Source: Treponema sp.
GTDB taxonomy: Bacteria; Spirochaetota; Spirochaetia; Treponematales; Treponemataceae
NCBI GenBank assembly: GCA_024402655.1
Contig: JAKSTH010000014.1
Location: 1 to 32,665 of the forward strand
Length of the DNA stretch: 32,665 nucleotides
Reading direction: 5' to 3'
The notes beneath the pieces are model-generated. The model saw nothing but the letters and a program-made list of their open reading frames with translations, had not been told where the DNA came from and ran no database searches. Both the position numbers and the translations under genes were made by a program. Shown piece after piece: positions 1 through 6,120 of this stretch (position 1 is its first letter; every line of letters begins with the position of its first letter).

Positions 1-833
1 GACTGGCTGTTAGCCTGAGCCAACATTGCTGTTCCAGCCTGCTGGAGTACTGTATTCTTAGTGAATTCAACCATCTGACTAGCCATATCTGTATCACGAA
101 TGCGAGATTCTGAAGCCTGGAGGTTTTCAGCTGAAACGTTCAAGCCTTTTACAGTATGTTCAAGACGGTTCTGATAAGCACCAAGATCAGCACGCTGTTT
201 GTTGATCTTCTTGATTGCTTCATCAAGTGTACCGATTGCACGGTTGGCATCTTCAGGTGTTTCCAGAGAGATTTTTTCAGCAGTAGCAAGTGAAAGCAAA
301 CCTAAAGCAGAAGCTGACATTGTACCGATGTAAACCTGTGTTCTCTGATCCATGTTAGCACCAATATGGAACCACATAGAACCTGTTACAACATTTTCGC
401 CTGTAGGACGTGCGAAACGACCTGTAAGCATGTTCATACCATTGAACTGTGCAGCACTTGCGATGCGATCTACTTCTGAAACCAAAGCTGAAACTTCAAC
501 CTGAATCTGCATACGATCTTCATCGCTGTAGATACCGTTTGAAGACTGAACAGCTAACTGGCGGATACGCTGGATAATATCTGTTGTTTCCTGAAGGTAA
601 CCTTCTGTTGTCTGGATAAAACTGATACCATTCTGTGCGTTCTGAGAAGCCTGATTCAAACCTCTAATCTGGCTGCGCATCTTTTCAGATACAGCGAGAC
701 CTGAAGCGTCATCACCTGCACGGTTGATTCTTTCTCCCGAAGAAAGCTTTTCCATATCTTTGTTAAGATAAAGACCTGTTACTCCGAGCTGACGATTGGC
801 AAACATTGCCGACATGTTGTGATTGATAACCAT
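1..833 (-). CDS. flaB: Flagellin FlaB, periplasmic flagellar core protein (partial, 3' end outside window)
   Basis: Reading the minus strand from ATG 833 gives [18 protein letters not shown]..., a flagellin N-terminal D0/D1 helix. It continues with the highly conserved flagellin stretch around [10 protein letters not shown], and the C-terminal helix has [10 protein letters not shown] and [20 protein letters not shown]. There is no D2/D3 insert, as expected for spirochaete core flagellins that polymerise in the periplasm. 277 codons are visible; treponemal FlaB proteins are about 286 aa, so only about 9 residues should lie beyond the window. The start is fixed by a strong Shine-Dalgarno AAGGAGGA at 846-839, five bases before ATG. 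The gene appears to be transcribed alone from a sigma28-like promoter (991-1018). Which FlaB paralogue it is (FlaB1, 2 or 3) cannot be told from this sequence. Confidence 0.96.
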   Translation of the reverse strand, partial: MVINHNMSAMFANRQLGVTGLYLNKDMEKLSSGERINRAGDDASGLAVSEKMRSQIRGLNQASQNAQNGISFIQTTEGYLQETTDIIQRIRQLAVQSSNGIYSDEDRMQIQVEVSALVSEVDRIASAAQFNGMNMLTGRFARPTGENVVTGSMWFHIGANMDQRTQVYIGTMSASALGLLSLATAEKISLETPEDANRAIGTLDEAIKKINKQRADLGAYQNRLEHTVKGLNVSAENLQASESRIRDTDMASQMVEFTKNTVLQQAGTAMLAQANSQ

Positions 834-838
834 AATAT

Positions 839-877
839 TCCTCCTTGGAATTGGTTGCAGAAGAATCCTTTCTTCTG
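839..877 (-). promoter_or_regulatory. flaB leader hairpin with GGA loop next to the Shine-Dalgarno (possible CsrA site)
   Basis: On the transcript strand a perfect 8-bp stem CAGAAGAA/TTCTTCTG (877-870 and 865-858) closes an AGGA tetraloop at 869-866. About 12 bases downstream lies the ribosome binding site AAGGAGGA (846-839). A GGA presented in a hairpin loop plus a second GGA in the Shine-Dalgarno is the classical arrangement of CsrA targets, and CsrA control of flagellin leaders is known in Bacillus subtilis (hag) and Borrelia. CsrA binding here is inferred; no csrA or fliW gene lies in the window. Confidence 0.55.
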
Positions 878-990
878 AAAAAAATGCAAAAATGTGCAAA
901 TGTGTTTACAAGGCTACACCTACACACTTTTGCTGAACCGTCTGACTGTTGCTTCTACGAAGTCGAGACACTCATAACAGTTCTACATAT

Positions 991-1018
991 ATATCGGCGA
1001 AATGTTAGAATAACTTTA
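991..1018 (-). promoter_or_regulatory. sigma28 (FliA)-type promoter of flaB
   Basis: The minus strand carries TAAAGTTA (1018-1011), 12 bases, then GCCGATAT (998-991). The bacterial sigma28 consensus is TAAAGTTT-N11-GCCGATAA, so each box differs in one base and the spacer is one longer. An unusually long run of A and T tracts (1021-1057) lies just upstream and could act as an UP element. The implied transcript start is near 985, giving a leader of about 150 nt before the flaB ATG. No sigma70-like promoter competes with it in this stretch. Confidence 0.85.
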
Positions 1019-1050
1019 ATAAAAATTTAAAAAAAAATAATTTTTTTTTA

Positions 1051-1086
1051 AAAAAAAGAAGCTGCTCAATAAATATTGAACAGCTT
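1051..1086 (-). terminator. Rho-independent terminator after rdgB
   Basis: An imperfect inverted repeat (AAGCTG and TCAATA arms at 1059-1064 and 1066-1071, pairing with TATTGA 1074-1079 and CAGCTT 1081-1086, one C/A mismatch) is followed on the minus strand by CTTTTTTT (1058-1051). It begins six bases after the rdgB stop and ends the 4.4-kb to 1.1-kb minus-strand block before the flaB promoter. Confidence 0.85.
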
Positions 1087-1091
1087 TTATA

Positions 1092-1748
1092 CTATTTAAG
1101 ATTCTTAATGATGTTTTGAATCTGTCTGACAGCTTTTCCTCGGTGGGAAATATTGTTTTTTTCATCAGCAGTAAGCTGGGCAATGGTTTTATTGTACTCA
1201 GGTAAGAATACTATTGGGTCATAACCAAAACCACCGTCTCCTGCAGCATCTTCAATTTTATCAATCAAAGCACCTTCAAAGGTTTCCTGTGCCACATAGA
1301 GCCTGTCAGTTCCTAAATAAAGAACCATTGCACAGGTGTAGTGACATGATCTTGGACCATTAAGATATGCTCCAGAAGGAAGAGTGTTATTTTTTATGGC
1401 ATCATTTGTCTGTTGAATAATAAAAATATTCTGTTCTTCCTGAGAAATTTTTGAACCGTCAGGTTTGCCTTTCATAAATTCAGGACCAGCATAGCGGGAT
1501 GAATAAATTCCAGGCTGGCCATTAAGAGCATCAACACAAATACCCGAATCGTCTGCAATAACAGGGCAGTGTACAATATCATACAAAGCCTTAGCTTTTA
1601 TCAGACTGTTTTCATAAAATGTTACACCTGTTTCTTCAGGATCAAAGGGAATTCCTTCATCAGAAGGGATAACAATTTCATGTTCAGGTAATAACTGAAC
1701 CATTTCTTTTTTCTTGTTTTTGTTTCCAGTTGCTAAATAAATTTTCAT
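1092..1748 (-). CDS. rdgB: XTP/dITP pyrophosphatase (RdgB/HAM1 family)
   Basis: The enzyme hydrolyses deaminated purine nucleotides (XTP, dITP, ITP) to the monophosphate and pyrophosphate in the cytoplasm, keeping them out of DNA and RNA. The 218-aa product starts with the family signature MKIYLATGNKNKKKEM, followed by ETGVTFYENSLIKAKAL, the metal site IADDSGICVDAL, GIYSSRYAG, GGFGYDPIVFLPE and the C-terminal SHRGKAVRQ. All core motifs are present. It is about 20 residues longer than E. coli RdgB (197 aa) because of an insert after the RYAG motif (about residues 88-125), a variable loop in the family. It is the last gene before a clear terminator; the upstream gene ends 43 bases away, so co-transcription with the sigma-like gene is likely. 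Confidence 0.96.
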   Translation of the reverse strand: MKIYLATGNKNKKKEMVQLLPEHEIVIPSDEGIPFDPEETGVTFYENSLIKAKALYDIVHCPVIADDSGICVDALNGQPGIYSSRYAGPEFMKGKPDGSKISQEEQNIFIIQQTNDAIKNNTLPSGAYLNGPRSCHYTCAMVLYLGTDRLYVAQETFEGALIDKIEDAAGDGGFGYDPIVFLPEYNKTIAQLTADEKNNISHRGKAVRQIQNIIKNLK

Positions 1749-1791
1749 AGGGCAATATTACCCCAATTACATAATCTTCTCAATATTATTC

Positions 1792-2766
1792 TTAAAATCC
1801 CAGATCTTTCATGCATCTTATGTAATAACTTACCTGACGCTCACAAATACCAAGAACATCTGCAATTGCTTTATTTGTAGGACGGATATTTGTTATGCCT
1901 TTATTAAGCTGATTATTTAGTTTTTCCCATATTTGTGTCTGGCGGTCATATTTCTTTTTTAGCTCGTTATATTTATATTCATCATAGTTTTCAGGATTAT
2001 TTTTCATCCAGTGCATTTGACGCTGGTATTTTACATGATGAAAATAAGCTTTATTTCTTCGTTCTTCCAGTCGCTTTTTATTTTTTTCCCGTTCATATAA
2101 TTTTGATTTTAATTGTTGTGCGTTGTCTGCCAGTTTATCTTTGTCATAACTGCAGAATAAAGAAATTCGGTCGAATGAAGAATCATCAAGATAATAGGAA
2201 GATTTTAATGATACTGTAATAATCATTTTATGAAGTTTTACGGGATTTATGTTTTTAAGTTTTTCTTTTAATTCTTTTGGTATTCCGTCATCTTTTTCCA
2301 GGTGGCGTTTGATTTTGTATTTACTGTCTTTACAGGCTGCTTGAAATGCCTGGACATCAACAGGTGAAGCTCTGTATGGAACTTTTCCTGGAACCGGATC
2401 TTTTATGGGGCTGCCATATCGTTCGCATTTTTCAGAAAGTTCCCAAATGTTTTCTGAAAGATTATGTTCTTCCTGACTGATATAACGGCTTTGTTTTCTT
2501 TTACAGGCAGTTTCAATGTTTTTTACTACAGAATAAAAGAAGTTGAAAAAATCACCTAATTTAGGATTATATGCCTGAAATATTGTGTGACCTTTTGAAA
2601 GCAGATATAGAATCATCTCACTTTTAAAATCTTCGTCTTGTGTGGAGATATTGAACAACCTGGAATTCTGTTGAAAAAAGATTGTCAAATAATTAATAGC
2701 CTCCAATTCTGATAACTCTCTCTCAGCTAACTTTTTTGGAATATCATTTAATTCTTTGATACACAT
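1792..2766 (-). CDS. Sigma-factor-like DNA-binding protein, spirochaete type, function unknown
   Basis: I do not recognise a named family. The first 90 residues resemble sigma70 region 2: a helical stretch ending YNPKLGDFFNFFYSVVKN and a basic ACKRKQSR, matching the ECF pattern YDP-x-KG-x-F-x-x-(F/Y)-x-x-(I/V)-x-(R/K)N. The last 30 residues hold a helix-turn-helix (NKAIADVLGICERQVSYYIR) like sigma region 4. Between them lie about 200 residues, including a long basic coiled coil (about residues 210-285). The start is set at ATG 2766 because AAAGGAG stands six bases upstream; an in-frame TTG at 2820 has no such site. This gives 324 aa. It could be an atypical sigma factor or a regulator that borrowed the fold. 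It sits 75 bases after the DHH phosphoesterase gene, in the same direction. Confidence 0.7.
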   Translation of the reverse strand: MCIKELNDIPKKLAERELSELEAINYLTIFFQQNSRLFNISTQDEDFKSEMILYLLSKGHTIFQAYNPKLGDFFNFFYSVVKNIETACKRKQSRYISQEEHNLSENIWELSEKCERYGSPIKDPVPGKVPYRASPVDVQAFQAACKDSKYKIKRHLEKDDGIPKELKEKLKNINPVKLHKMIITVSLKSSYYLDDSSFDRISLFCSYDKDKLADNAQQLKSKLYEREKNKKRLEERRNKAYFHHVKYQRQMHWMKNNPENYDEYKYNELKKKYDRQTQIWEKLNNQLNKGITNIRPTNKAIADVLGICERQVSYYIRCMKDLGF

Positions 2767-2841
2767 TGGCTTCTCCTTTGTTAAGGCATTCTTACCTTTT
2801 ATAAGCAAGTTCTGTGCCAAGTGTGTAGTTGATTTTAAAAA

Positions 2842-3840
2842 TTATTTAATAATTCTTGCAAATTCTTTAACAATTTGTGGAATCAAAGTTTCCAGATGTC
2901 CTTCTGTACTCATACCGGAAGCATTTTTATGACCACCGCCACCAAATTTAGAAGCAACAATAGAAACATCAACTTTATCTAAAGAACGTAAGCCTGCTGT
3001 ACAAGTAGTTGGTGTGTCTTGTCTTACAAAAACTACAGCCTGAACATCTTTGGAAGAAAGCAAAAGCTGATAAAGTGCATCTGAATCTCTTCCTTCCTGA
3101 CCATATTTTTTAGTGTCATCCAGAGTTTCGTAAGTGATTACAAGTTTGTCTCCAAGATAGCGTTCTGCCTTGTTTAATAGAACACCAAGGAGTTTTCTTG
3201 TGGAGTAGGGTTTTCCATTGTTTATGTTATTATAAGTTGAACGAGGATCTGCTCCATAGGAAATTAATCTTGCACATGCATTCATTATATCTACAGCTTC
3301 ATCGCTGCCATAAGTAATAAAGCGGAAAAAGCCTGTATCAGTAGAAATACCAAAGAAAATTACTTTTGCAATTTCTGCAGGAAGTGGGCCTACCAGTTGT
3401 TCATAAAACAGCTGAACTAAATAAGCACAGGCTGGAGCTTTTGAGTTGATGTATCCCTGTTCGGCAGTTAGAGGTAAAGATGTAAGGTGATGATCGATTA
3501 TAAATGTATCAAGACCTTTTAAGTCTCCGTCAATTTCCCCTGTACGCTGAAGTTCAGAACAGTCAGTAATAATAAGACCTGTATGTTTTCTTTCTTCTTC
3601 ATCTAAAAAGGTAAGTGTATCACTGAATTTTTCCTGATATTCAGCAATTTCGACTCTTTTAAATGGTCCTGCGTTTAATAATTGATAGTTTTTCTTGAAA
3701 TTGTCGAGAATTCCTGCAATTCCAAGGCAGGAAGCAATACAGTCACCATCCGGGTCTTTGTGTCCAATAATTAAAAAGAAATCATGATTTTGAATAAAAT
3801 TTTTAAAGGCCTGAATGTTTTCGTCTGAAATAATCTGCAT
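2842..3840 (-). CDS. nrnA: DHH-family phosphoesterase, NrnA-like (oligoribonuclease / pAp phosphatase)
   Basis: Members degrade nano-RNA or dephosphorylate 3'-phosphoadenosine 5'-phosphate in the cytoplasm; some relatives cleave cyclic dinucleotide products. Visible motifs are HKDPDGD (residues 27-33) for the first metal site, the DCSELQRTG segment, the DHH motif in FIIDHHLTS, GISTDTGFF, and the C-terminal DHHA1 substrate loop GGGGHKNASG. Length (332 aa) is normal for NrnA. Two start codons are possible: ATG 3849 sits directly on its AGG, while ATG 3840 has AGGA eight bases upstream, so 3840 is preferred. A strong terminator lies just upstream (3867-3902), so the gene either has a promoter I could not find or relies on read-through. 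Exact substrate is inferred from the family. Confidence 0.9.
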   Translation of the reverse strand: MQIISDENIQAFKNFIQNHDFFLIIGHKDPDGDCIASCLGIAGILDNFKKNYQLLNAGPFKRVEIAEYQEKFSDTLTFLDEEERKHTGLIITDCSELQRTGEIDGDLKGLDTFIIDHHLTSLPLTAEQGYINSKAPACAYLVQLFYEQLVGPLPAEIAKVIFFGISTDTGFFRFITYGSDEAVDIMNACARLISYGADPRSTYNNINNGKPYSTRKLLGVLLNKAERYLGDKLVITYETLDDTKKYGQEGRDSDALYQLLLSSKDVQAVVFVRQDTPTTCTAGLRSLDKVDVSIVASKFGGGGHKNASGMSTEGHLETLIPQIVKEFARIIK

Positions 3841-3866
3841 TTTTTGCATCCTGTGTGAATTAGTTT

Positions 3867-3902
3867 AAAAAAAATAAAGGGCTGAAAATAATTTCAACCC
3901 TT
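3867..3902 (-). terminator. Rho-independent terminator of the small exported-protein gene
   Basis: Arms AAGGG and TGAAA (3877-3881, 3883-3887) pair with TTTCA and CCCTT (3892-3896, 3898-3902) around a four-base loop, with one C/A mismatch. On the minus strand the hairpin is followed by TTTATTTTTTTT (3876-3867). It lies 23 bases beyond the stop of the exported-protein gene. Confidence 0.85.
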
Positions 3903-3925
3903 TTAATATAATGAGTTTTATAAGA

Positions 3926-4369
3926 TTAGAAAACTACATCATCTAAGTTTTCTTTGTCTGTACCTTCAAGTGGAACTGAATAATCTACAACACCCCATAA
4001 AGCATTTCTTTTTGACATTGGGATTGTAAGAATTACTCTTTTAAATTCAGAACCTTTTTTTACAATAGTAATAAAAGCTTCCTGTGGATTTTTTGTATTT
4101 CTGAATTTAAGTTTTCTTGGTGCGTCTGGTGTTCCATTAGCCCATTTCTTAGGGATTACAGTCTGGCCAACACCAATTTTATTTTTCTGGTAAATAACAA
4201 CATAACCGTCTTTACCATCAAGAATTTTTAAGATAGGTGCATTTTCATAAGACAAATCTGTCCATTTAGATTCATCTCTTTCTGGATTAGTTTTAACATT
4301 TGAATCTGCAGCAAAGATTGCGCCGAAAACCAACAAAGCGCCAAGTACAACAGCTATAAATTTTTTCAT
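3926..4369 (-). CDS. Small exported protein of unknown function
   Basis: The 147-aa product opens with a clean Sec signal peptide: MKK, a hydrophobic core to about residue 20, and an A-x-A-type cleavage region (FGAIFAA). The mature protein of about 125 residues is soluble, rich in Lys and beta-prone segments (YVVIYQKNKIGVG, FITIVKKGSEFKRVILTIP), with no cysteine, so it is probably periplasmic and not a lipoprotein. I do not recognise the family. It forms its own transcription unit: a near-consensus promoter (4415-4443), Shine-Dalgarno AAAGGAG seven bases before the ATG, and a terminator (3867-3902). Such strong signals suggest a well-expressed protein. Confidence 0.85.
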   Translation of the reverse strand: MKKFIAVVLGALLVFGAIFAADSNVKTNPERDESKWTDLSYENAPILKILDGKDGYVVIYQKNKIGVGQTVIPKKWANGTPDAPRKLKFRNTKNPQEAFITIVKKGSEFKRVILTIPMSKRNALWGVVDYSVPLEGTDKENLDDVVF

Positions 4370-4414
4370 GAGTAGCTCCTTTAAAATACTATTTTTTCCC
4401 CTGCTTAAGAGAAT

Positions 4415-4443
4415 ATTATATATTGTTTTTTGGGATTTAACAA
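4415..4443 (-). promoter_or_regulatory. sigma70-type promoter of the small exported-protein gene
   Basis: The minus strand reads TTGTTA (4443-4438), 17 bases, TATAAT (4420-4415). The -10 box is perfect and the -35 box matches four of six. Two runs of eight T, 11 bases apart on this strand (4465-4458 and 4454-4447), lie directly upstream, as in UP elements. The predicted start is near 4408, about 39 bases before the ATG. Confidence 0.8.
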
Positions 4444-4599
4444 CAGAAAAAAAATTTAAAAAAAATATTAGGATAGGGAAAATGTATTAATTAGAATTGT
4501 TAATTGAGTGTTAAAAAATTAATGAAAATTAACAAAAATTAACTGATTTAACAAATTACTGTAATTAAAAAGAAAAAGGGTTGTGAAAAGAGGGAGGGC
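4444..4599. other. AT-rich intergenic stretch without a gene
   Basis: No coding potential, RNA gene or terminator is seen. The segment is a series of A tracts, several spaced by 10-11 bases (4447-4454, 4458-4465; 4513-4518, 4525-4528, 4534-4538), which predicts curved DNA upstream of the promoter at 4415-4443. A purine-rich tract lies at 4571-4600. Confidence 0.6.
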
Positions 4600-4637
4600 A
4601 AAAAAAAACTGGTTTTCAGAATGAAAACCAGTTTTTT
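4600..4637 (-). terminator. Rho-independent terminator of the tRNA gene
   Basis: A perfect 12-bp stem AACTGGTTTTCA/TGAAAACCAGTT (4607-4618 and 4622-4633) with a GAA loop is flanked by A and T runs that extend it to 16 bp. On the minus strand it starts at the very 3' end of the tRNA and is followed by a T run. The symmetry would let it stop transcription from either side. Confidence 0.9.
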
Positions 4638-4709
4638 AGCGACAATAGGACTCGGACCTATGACCGCTCGGATATGAGCCGAGTGCTCTACCAACTGAGC
4701 TATATCGCC
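4637..4709 (-). tRNA. tRNA-Met (CAU anticodon), probably elongator
   Basis: The 73-nt cloverleaf folds fully: acceptor GGCGATA with TGTCGCT, U8-A9, D stem GCTC/GAGC with GG at 18-19, anticodon stem CTCGG/CCGAG with loop CTCATAT (anticodon CAU), five-base variable loop, T stem ATAGG/CCTAT, discriminator A73. CCA is not encoded. It lacks the three G-C pairs of the initiator anticodon stem. A G1-U72 pair closes the acceptor, as in the elongator tRNA-Met of B. subtilis; tRNA-Ile2 (CAU, lysidine-modified) remains an alternative because the variable loop resembles it. The T loop reads TCCGAGT, with C where U55 is almost universal. Confidence 0.9.
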
Positions 4710-4722
4710 ATATGATGTAATT

Positions 4723-4751
4723 AATATATATAAAACTTTATATTATGTCAA
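4723..4751 (-). promoter_or_regulatory. sigma70-type promoter of the tRNA gene
   Basis: The minus strand has a perfect -35 TTGACA (4751-4746), a 17-base spacer, and -10 TATATT (4728-4723). The predicted start is near 4716, seven bases upstream of the tRNA 5' end. The site lies just after the nrdG stop codon. Confidence 0.8.
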
Positions 4752-4789
4752 TAAGTTGAATATAAAAAAGTATATTTTACAGTAAAGTT

Positions 4790-5533
4790 TTATCGAAGAA
4801 GGGCACCTGGTATTAAAGATTTTGCATAATCAACAAGAGATTTTATTTCTGAATCTGTATATGGCAAAAGTTCATTATAAGTTTCATCTATGCAGTTTTG
4901 GTTCTGGAATGGTGCAAACATCCAGCTGGCATCTTTTGGTAAAAGTTCTGCCATAGCTTTTATGTCTTCCTTTGTAACAAGTCCTGGAACTAGTACGGTT
5001 CGCCATTCTCTGTGATCTTTATCATAACTGCTGATCAGGTCTGCACTTTCTTTTAAAAGTCCTGTAAAAAAAGATGAATCTGTAACTGAGTTTTTAATGC
5101 AGATTGTGTCCGGATATCTGGCAGGAGATGTTTTTATGTCCATGGCTATAAAATCAGGTTTTAATTCCGGATCTTCTATTATTTCTTTTAATTTAGCTGG
5201 AAAAGTGCCGTTTGTGTCGATTTTAACTTTATAACCAAGAGATTTTGCTTTTTTAATTATAATTGGGGTTGCCTTATTAATTAAAGGTTCTCCGCCACTA
5301 ATAACAAGTCCGGAAAGAACACCCTGTCTTTTTTCAAGATGTGCAAATAATTCTTCCAGAGTATTTAGATTTGCATCATATGCCTGGGGAAGCACAAGTC
5401 CTTTGTTATAACAATAGGGGCAGCGAAGATTACATCCTTTTAGAAAAAAAGAACCTGCTGTAAGTCCGGGGTAATCAACAAGGGTTGTTTTAACCAGAAC
5501 GCCTGCAGGTTCCTGTAATGACAGTTGAGCCAT
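4790..5533 (-). CDS. nrdG: Anaerobic ribonucleotide reductase activating protein (radical SAM activase)
   Basis: NrdG uses a [4Fe-4S] cluster and S-adenosylmethionine to abstract hydrogen from the glycyl radical site of class III ribonucleotide reductase. The cluster motif C34-x3-C38-x2-C41 (KGCNLRCPYCYNKG) and the SAM-binding GGEP (LVISGGEPLINK) are present in a 247-aa protein; the N-terminal TTLVDYPGLTAGSFFLKGC is typical of these activases. ATG 5533 follows the upstream stop TAA by one base (TAAGATG), so translation is probably coupled; an in-frame TTG at 5542 is a weaker choice and no Shine-Dalgarno is visible. It is the last gene of nrdR-nrdD-radical/redoxin-nrdG. Its substrate here should be Gly36 of the separate 177-aa protein encoded immediately upstream. 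No terminator is seen between its stop and the tRNA promoter. Confidence 0.94.
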   Translation of the reverse strand: MAQLSLQEPAGVLVKTTLVDYPGLTAGSFFLKGCNLRCPYCYNKGLVLPQAYDANLNTLEELFAHLEKRQGVLSGLVISGGEPLINKATPIIIKKAKSLGYKVKIDTNGTFPAKLKEIIEDPELKPDFIAMDIKTSPARYPDTICIKNSVTDSSFFTGLLKESADLISSYDKDHREWRTVLVPGLVTKEDIKAMAELLPKDASWMFAPFQNQNCIDETYNELLPYTDSEIKSLVDYAKSLIPGALLR

Positions 5534-5534
5534 C

Positions 5535-6068
5535 TTATGCAATTACTGCTATTTTATTAAAAATTGCTTCTAATTCATCTACATTGTGGCAGCGTGCTGT
5601 TTCAATTCCTGCTGCATTGTAGAAAATTACTGTTGGAGAAGCAAATACACCTTTTTGTGCTGCTTCTGCTAAACCTTCTGCTGTATCTACATCAATAGCA
5701 CGACCGCTCATTTCTAATTTAGCCATGAATGCTTTTACTGGAGGACAATTTGGGCAAGTCTGTTTTGTGTACATTTCGTAAGTTACAGCCTGTGTATTCA
5801 TTACAGGATTTTCATTTGTAACTGTTTTTGGTGTTTCGCTGGAATTTACTGTATTAGCAGCTGTAATATCGTATTCTTTGCTGGCTTCCAGAGTGAACAT
5901 TTTTCTCTGATCAAATTCATCTCTTTTACCTTTGTTCCAATGTTTTACAGCACGATAGTATCCTACGATTCTGGCATAAACTTCAGTTTCTGTTCCATGA
6001 ACATCTGCCAATGCTGCTTTTGTTTCTGCAATTTCTTTTTCTACTTCTTCTAAAGTTCTGGTGTTCAT
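5535..6068 (-). CDS. Stand-alone NrdD glycyl radical domain fused to a thioredoxin/glutaredoxin-like domain
   Basis: Residues 27-58 are the C-terminal glycyl radical loop of class III ribonucleotide reductase: TEVYARIVGYYRAVKHWNKG and then KRDEFDQRKMF, with Gly36 in RIVGY as the radical site. Residues 1-25 form a charged helix. After a linker (about 59-95) comes a redoxin fold: YEMYTKQTCPNCPPVKAFM with CPNC at 105-108, a central alpha/beta part, cis-Pro145 in SPTVIFY, and a final helix. In most bacteria the radical loop is the C-terminus of NrdD itself; the NrdD encoded upstream lacks it. This gene has its own ATG and Shine-Dalgarno GGGAGGA (6082-6076, seven-base spacing), so it is a real separate gene. 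Inferred role: radical-bearing subunit that also brings the dithiol needed to reduce NrdD after each turnover. The pairing is strongly supported by the operon, while the redox role is inference. Confidence 0.9.
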   Translation of the reverse strand: MNTRTLEEVEKEIAETKAALADVHGTETEVYARIVGYYRAVKHWNKGKRDEFDQRKMFTLEASKEYDITAANTVNSSETPKTVTNENPVMNTQAVTYEMYTKQTCPNCPPVKAFMAKLEMSGRAIDVDTAEGLAEAAQKGVFASPTVIFYNAAGIETARCHNVDELEAIFNKIAVIA

Positions 6069-6075
6069 ATCTAAA

Positions 6076-6082
6076 TCCTCCC
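6076..6082 (-). promoter_or_regulatory. Strong ribosome binding site of the glycyl-radical/redoxin gene
   Basis: GGGAGGA on the minus strand, seven bases before the ATG at 6068. It lies in a 52-base non-coding gap after the nrdD stop. Together with a different reading frame and further stops in the gap, it shows that the split of NrdD is not a sequencing frameshift. Confidence 0.9.
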
Positions 6083-6120
6083 AACAATTTTATAATTCAA
6101 TATTTTCTAATTTTAATTTC

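Noticed and set aside
845..1030. Short plus-strand frame of 61 codons upstream of flaB
   Set aside because: It lies on the opposite strand of the flaB leader and promoter, starts at a chance TTG, and has no ribosome site or recognisable product.
2767..2820. TTG start of the sigma-like protein
   Set aside because: A well-spaced AAAGGAG precedes the internal ATG 2766; nothing comparable precedes the TTG.
4637..4709. Initiator tRNA-fMet
   Set aside because: The anticodon stem lacks the three consecutive G-C pairs, and position 1-72 is G-U instead of the C-A mismatch of initiators.
6069..6120. Frameshift or sequencing error as the cause of the split nrdD
   Set aside because: The 52-base gap has several stops, is not coding in any frame, and holds a strong Shine-Dalgarno at the right distance from the second ATG.
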